From Candidatus Babeliales bacterium (GTDB lineage Bacteria; Babelota; Babeliae; Babelales; Vermiphilaceae): 8,040 nucleotides of DNA. Position 1 is the first letter of the stretch, and each line of letters opens with the position of its first letter. A program made the translations under genes and the position numbers. The notes under the pieces were generated by a model. That model did no database searches and was not told where the DNA came from. It saw nothing but the letters and a program-made list of their open reading frames with translations. Below are positions 6,248 through 8,040 of the stretch, piece after piece. The stretch is taken from positions 1-8,040 of the forward strand of contig JAGVMI010000017.1 of the NCBI GenBank assembly GCA_020053845.1, given 5' to 3'.

Positions 6248-8034
6248 GCAACGGACTCCTCATACGCAATATCAGTGCCCGTGAGTTCAATCGTGGTTCT
6301 TTCGTTCCAATGATTCTCACGCACCTGTGCTACCACATCAAAAGAATTATCACCTATGCGCTGCAGTAGATCGAAAAGCTCTGGCCGATTAAAAAATATA
6401 ATAGGCTTAACTACACCATCCGCAAAGATACGGCATTTAACATGCGCATCTTTAAGTAGCACTGGCTGCTGTACTTGTACTACACGCTCAAAAAGAAATT
6501 GTGGTGAAGGATTGGTATGCCCAAATGGCTCAAGTAAAGCTAAATCATCGATAAATTTTTTCGATAAGTCACTTAGCTGCGCACACGCGTCAACTGTTAT
6601 CTTAAGCTTAAGATCATCTGGCTTGAGCGTAGCATCTATTCTTTCATTGATACGCTGCTTAAGCGCAGGCAAATTGTTACGATGCAGAGATAGGCCTGCC
6701 GCCTGAGAATGTCCACCAAATTGAATAAGTAAATCCCGAGCATCGGTAAGCGCATCAAAGATGCTAAATTCGGGAATCGAACGACATGAGCCCTTGAGAA
6801 TACCATCTTTAGTAGCATGAAAAAGTAATGTCGGCCTGCCATACGTACCTACAACACGCGATGCCACGAGCCCGATAACTCCGGGAGGCCATGAATCGCC
6901 CACATCTATAATGGCTCTATCATGAGATAGATTAATTACACCTTTTTCTATTCTGCCTACAACATCCGCAACAATAGCACGCTCAATTTCTTTGCGTGCC
7001 TCATTGAGCTCAAGCAGGATGGCTCCCACTTCTTGCACTTCATTTACATCTGCGCCTATAAGAAATCTTACACCTTGACGTGCATCCTCGAGACGCCCAA
7101 GGGCATTAATTTGAGGAGCAATAGAAAAACCTATATCACTTGAAACAATGCGTGGAAGATCAAGCAACTTGCCATTTTGCTTGAGCACCTTAAATGATGC
7201 GCTTACAACACGATTTACATACTGCAGCCCATGGCGCACCCAAAATCTATTTTCGCCTATTAAAGGTACTACGTCTGCTATGGTGCCCAGCAATAATAGC
7301 TCATACGCTTTAGGCGGAAGCGATAAGCCCTTCCTCTCGTAGAGTAGCGAGAGAACTTTAAATGACACGCCTACTCCAGCCAGCACTTTAAAAGGATAAG
7401 GGCAGTCAGCTTGGTTTGGATTCACAATAGCAAACGCATCAGGCAATTCTGCCTGAGGACGGTGATGATCCGTAATAATAAGATCAATACCTAACTCTTT
7501 GGCTCTGCGCGCTGGCTCAATAGCCGTAATGCCATTATCAACGGTAATGACTACCTTATATCCACTACGTGCTGCACGCTCTATTGTGTGCACTGATAGT
7601 CCGTATCCATCTCTTACTCTATGAGGGAGAAAAAAATTAATTTTTGCTCCGAGCGGCAATAAGCTTGCCATCATCATAGCAGAAGAAGTGATGCCATCTA
7701 CATCGTAGTCACCACATACTAATATTGGCTCTTGATTGGCAATCGCCATAAGGATGCGGTCCACTGCTTTTTGCGCGTCTTTAAGTATCCCTGCCCATGC
7801 TACATCGCGTTCTAGCGAGCTAAAAAGAAAAGCATTGATCGCCTCTTGGGAATCAAACCCACGCGTAATAAGCGTTTGAGCTATTGGTAGGGAAAGATTA
7901 TTCGCAGCAGCTATCTGTGCAACAAGTTGCATATCAGTTTGAGCAACTCGCCACACATATTTGGCGCCTTGAATACGAGAAGGGCTTTTGATGCCCTTTG
8001 CAGAAAATTGAGAGTTGGTATGAGTATCATGCAT
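6244..8034 (-). CDS. recJ: Single-stranded-DNA-specific 5'-3' exonuclease RecJ
   Basis: DHH-superfamily, metal-dependent exonuclease that degrades single-stranded DNA 5' to 3' in RecF-pathway recombination and repair. Its 596 residues compare with 577 in E. coli. Motifs in order: CGDYDVDG (107-114), VDNG (165-168), DHH (189-191), NPNQADCPYP (205-214), AGVGVSFK (219-226), GTIADVVPL (250-258), QINALGRLEDA (308-318), the DHHA1 part with PGVIGLVASRV (384-394), and GGHSQAAG (440-447). A C-terminal OB-type domain contains EPFGHTNPSPQF (502-513). All metal-binding Asp and His motifs are present, so it should be active. The ATG at 8034 lies six bases from the window edge and the frame stays open to the edge, so a slightly longer N-terminus outside cannot be excluded. 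About 25 residues precede the point where family similarity begins. It is the likely first visible gene of the recJ-cmk-A-B-C-D cluster. Confidence 0.95.
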   Translation of the reverse strand: MHDTHTNSQFSAKGIKSPSRIQGAKYVWRVAQTDMQLVAQIAAANNLSLPIAQTLITRGFDSQEAINAFLFSSLERDVAWAGILKDAQKAVDRILMAIANQEPILVCGDYDVDGITSSAMMMASLLPLGAKINFFLPHRVRDGYGLSVHTIERAARSGYKVVITVDNGITAIEPARRAKELGIDLIITDHHRPQAELPDAFAIVNPNQADCPYPFKVLAGVGVSFKVLSLLYERKGLSLPPKAYELLLLGTIADVVPLIGENRFWVRHGLQYVNRVVSASFKVLKQNGKLLDLPRIVSSDIGFSIAPQINALGRLEDARQGVRFLIGADVNEVQEVGAILLELNEARKEIERAIVADVVGRIEKGVINLSHDRAIIDVGDSWPPGVIGLVASRVVGTYGRPTLLFHATKDGILKGSCRSIPEFSIFDALTDARDLLIQFGGHSQAAGLSLHRNNLPALKQRINERIDATLKPDDLKLKITVDACAQLSDLSKKFIDDLALLEPFGHTNPSPQFLFERVVQVQQPVLLKDAHVKCRIFADGVVKPIIFFNRPELFDLLQRIGDNSFDVVAQVRENHWNERTTIELTGTDIAYEESVA

Positions 8035-8040
8035 ACGCTC

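Noticed and set aside
1..8040. CRISPR array, tRNA or rRNA gene, insertion sequence
   Set aside because: No regularly spaced direct repeats, no tRNA-like cloverleaf, and no transposase-like frame or terminal inverted repeats were seen by eye; coding genes explain nearly all of the window.

Overview
The window looks like ordinary chromosome of an AT-leaning, Gram-negative-type bacterium with few intergenic bases. Three genes are well-known housekeeping genes: lon (5' end cut by the window), cmk and recJ. The other five encode small secreted or lipid-anchored proteins. A short cysteine-rich lipoprotein resembles in architecture (not proven homologous) the small cysteine-rich envelope lipoprotein OmcA of Chlamydia. 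There is also a tandem family of four secreted paralogues. Together these suggest a host-associated or intracellular lineage. Candidates are a chlamydia-like bacterium or a member of Candidatus Dependentiae (TM6), but this is a guess from gene style and is not proved by the sequence.

Left part, plus strand: the lon ATP-dependent protease runs from the window edge to 2174 and is followed by a strong intrinsic terminator (2206-2236) and a weaker hairpin. A sigma70-like promoter (2378-2407) then drives the 89-residue cysteine-rich lipoprotein gene (2463-2732). A perfect 16-bp hairpin (2766-2800) closes this gene and lies between the two convergent transcription units, so it probably terminates both.

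Right part, minus strand, in transcription order from the right edge: recJ (8034-6244), cmk (overlapping the recJ stop by 4 bases), then four paralogous secreted-protein genes, here called A (5485-4883), B (4838-4182), C (4147-3515) and D (3469-2846). Gaps between consecutive genes from cmk onward are 34-60 bases and no convincing terminator was seen between them, so recJ-cmk-A-B-C-D is probably one transcript ending at the shared hairpin.

The most interesting content is the A-D family. All four have an N-terminal signal peptide, a conserved middle cysteine, and a helical body with two copies of a roughly 30-residue unit. The second copy carries an almost invariant [IVL]-C-[ST]-K-[LI] motif at a fixed distance (77-81 residues) from the middle cysteine. 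I do not recognise this family. It may be an envelope or secreted helical protein family that diversified by local duplication. Its neighbourhood with a cysteine-rich lipoprotein makes disulfide-linked envelope roles a reasonable but untested idea.
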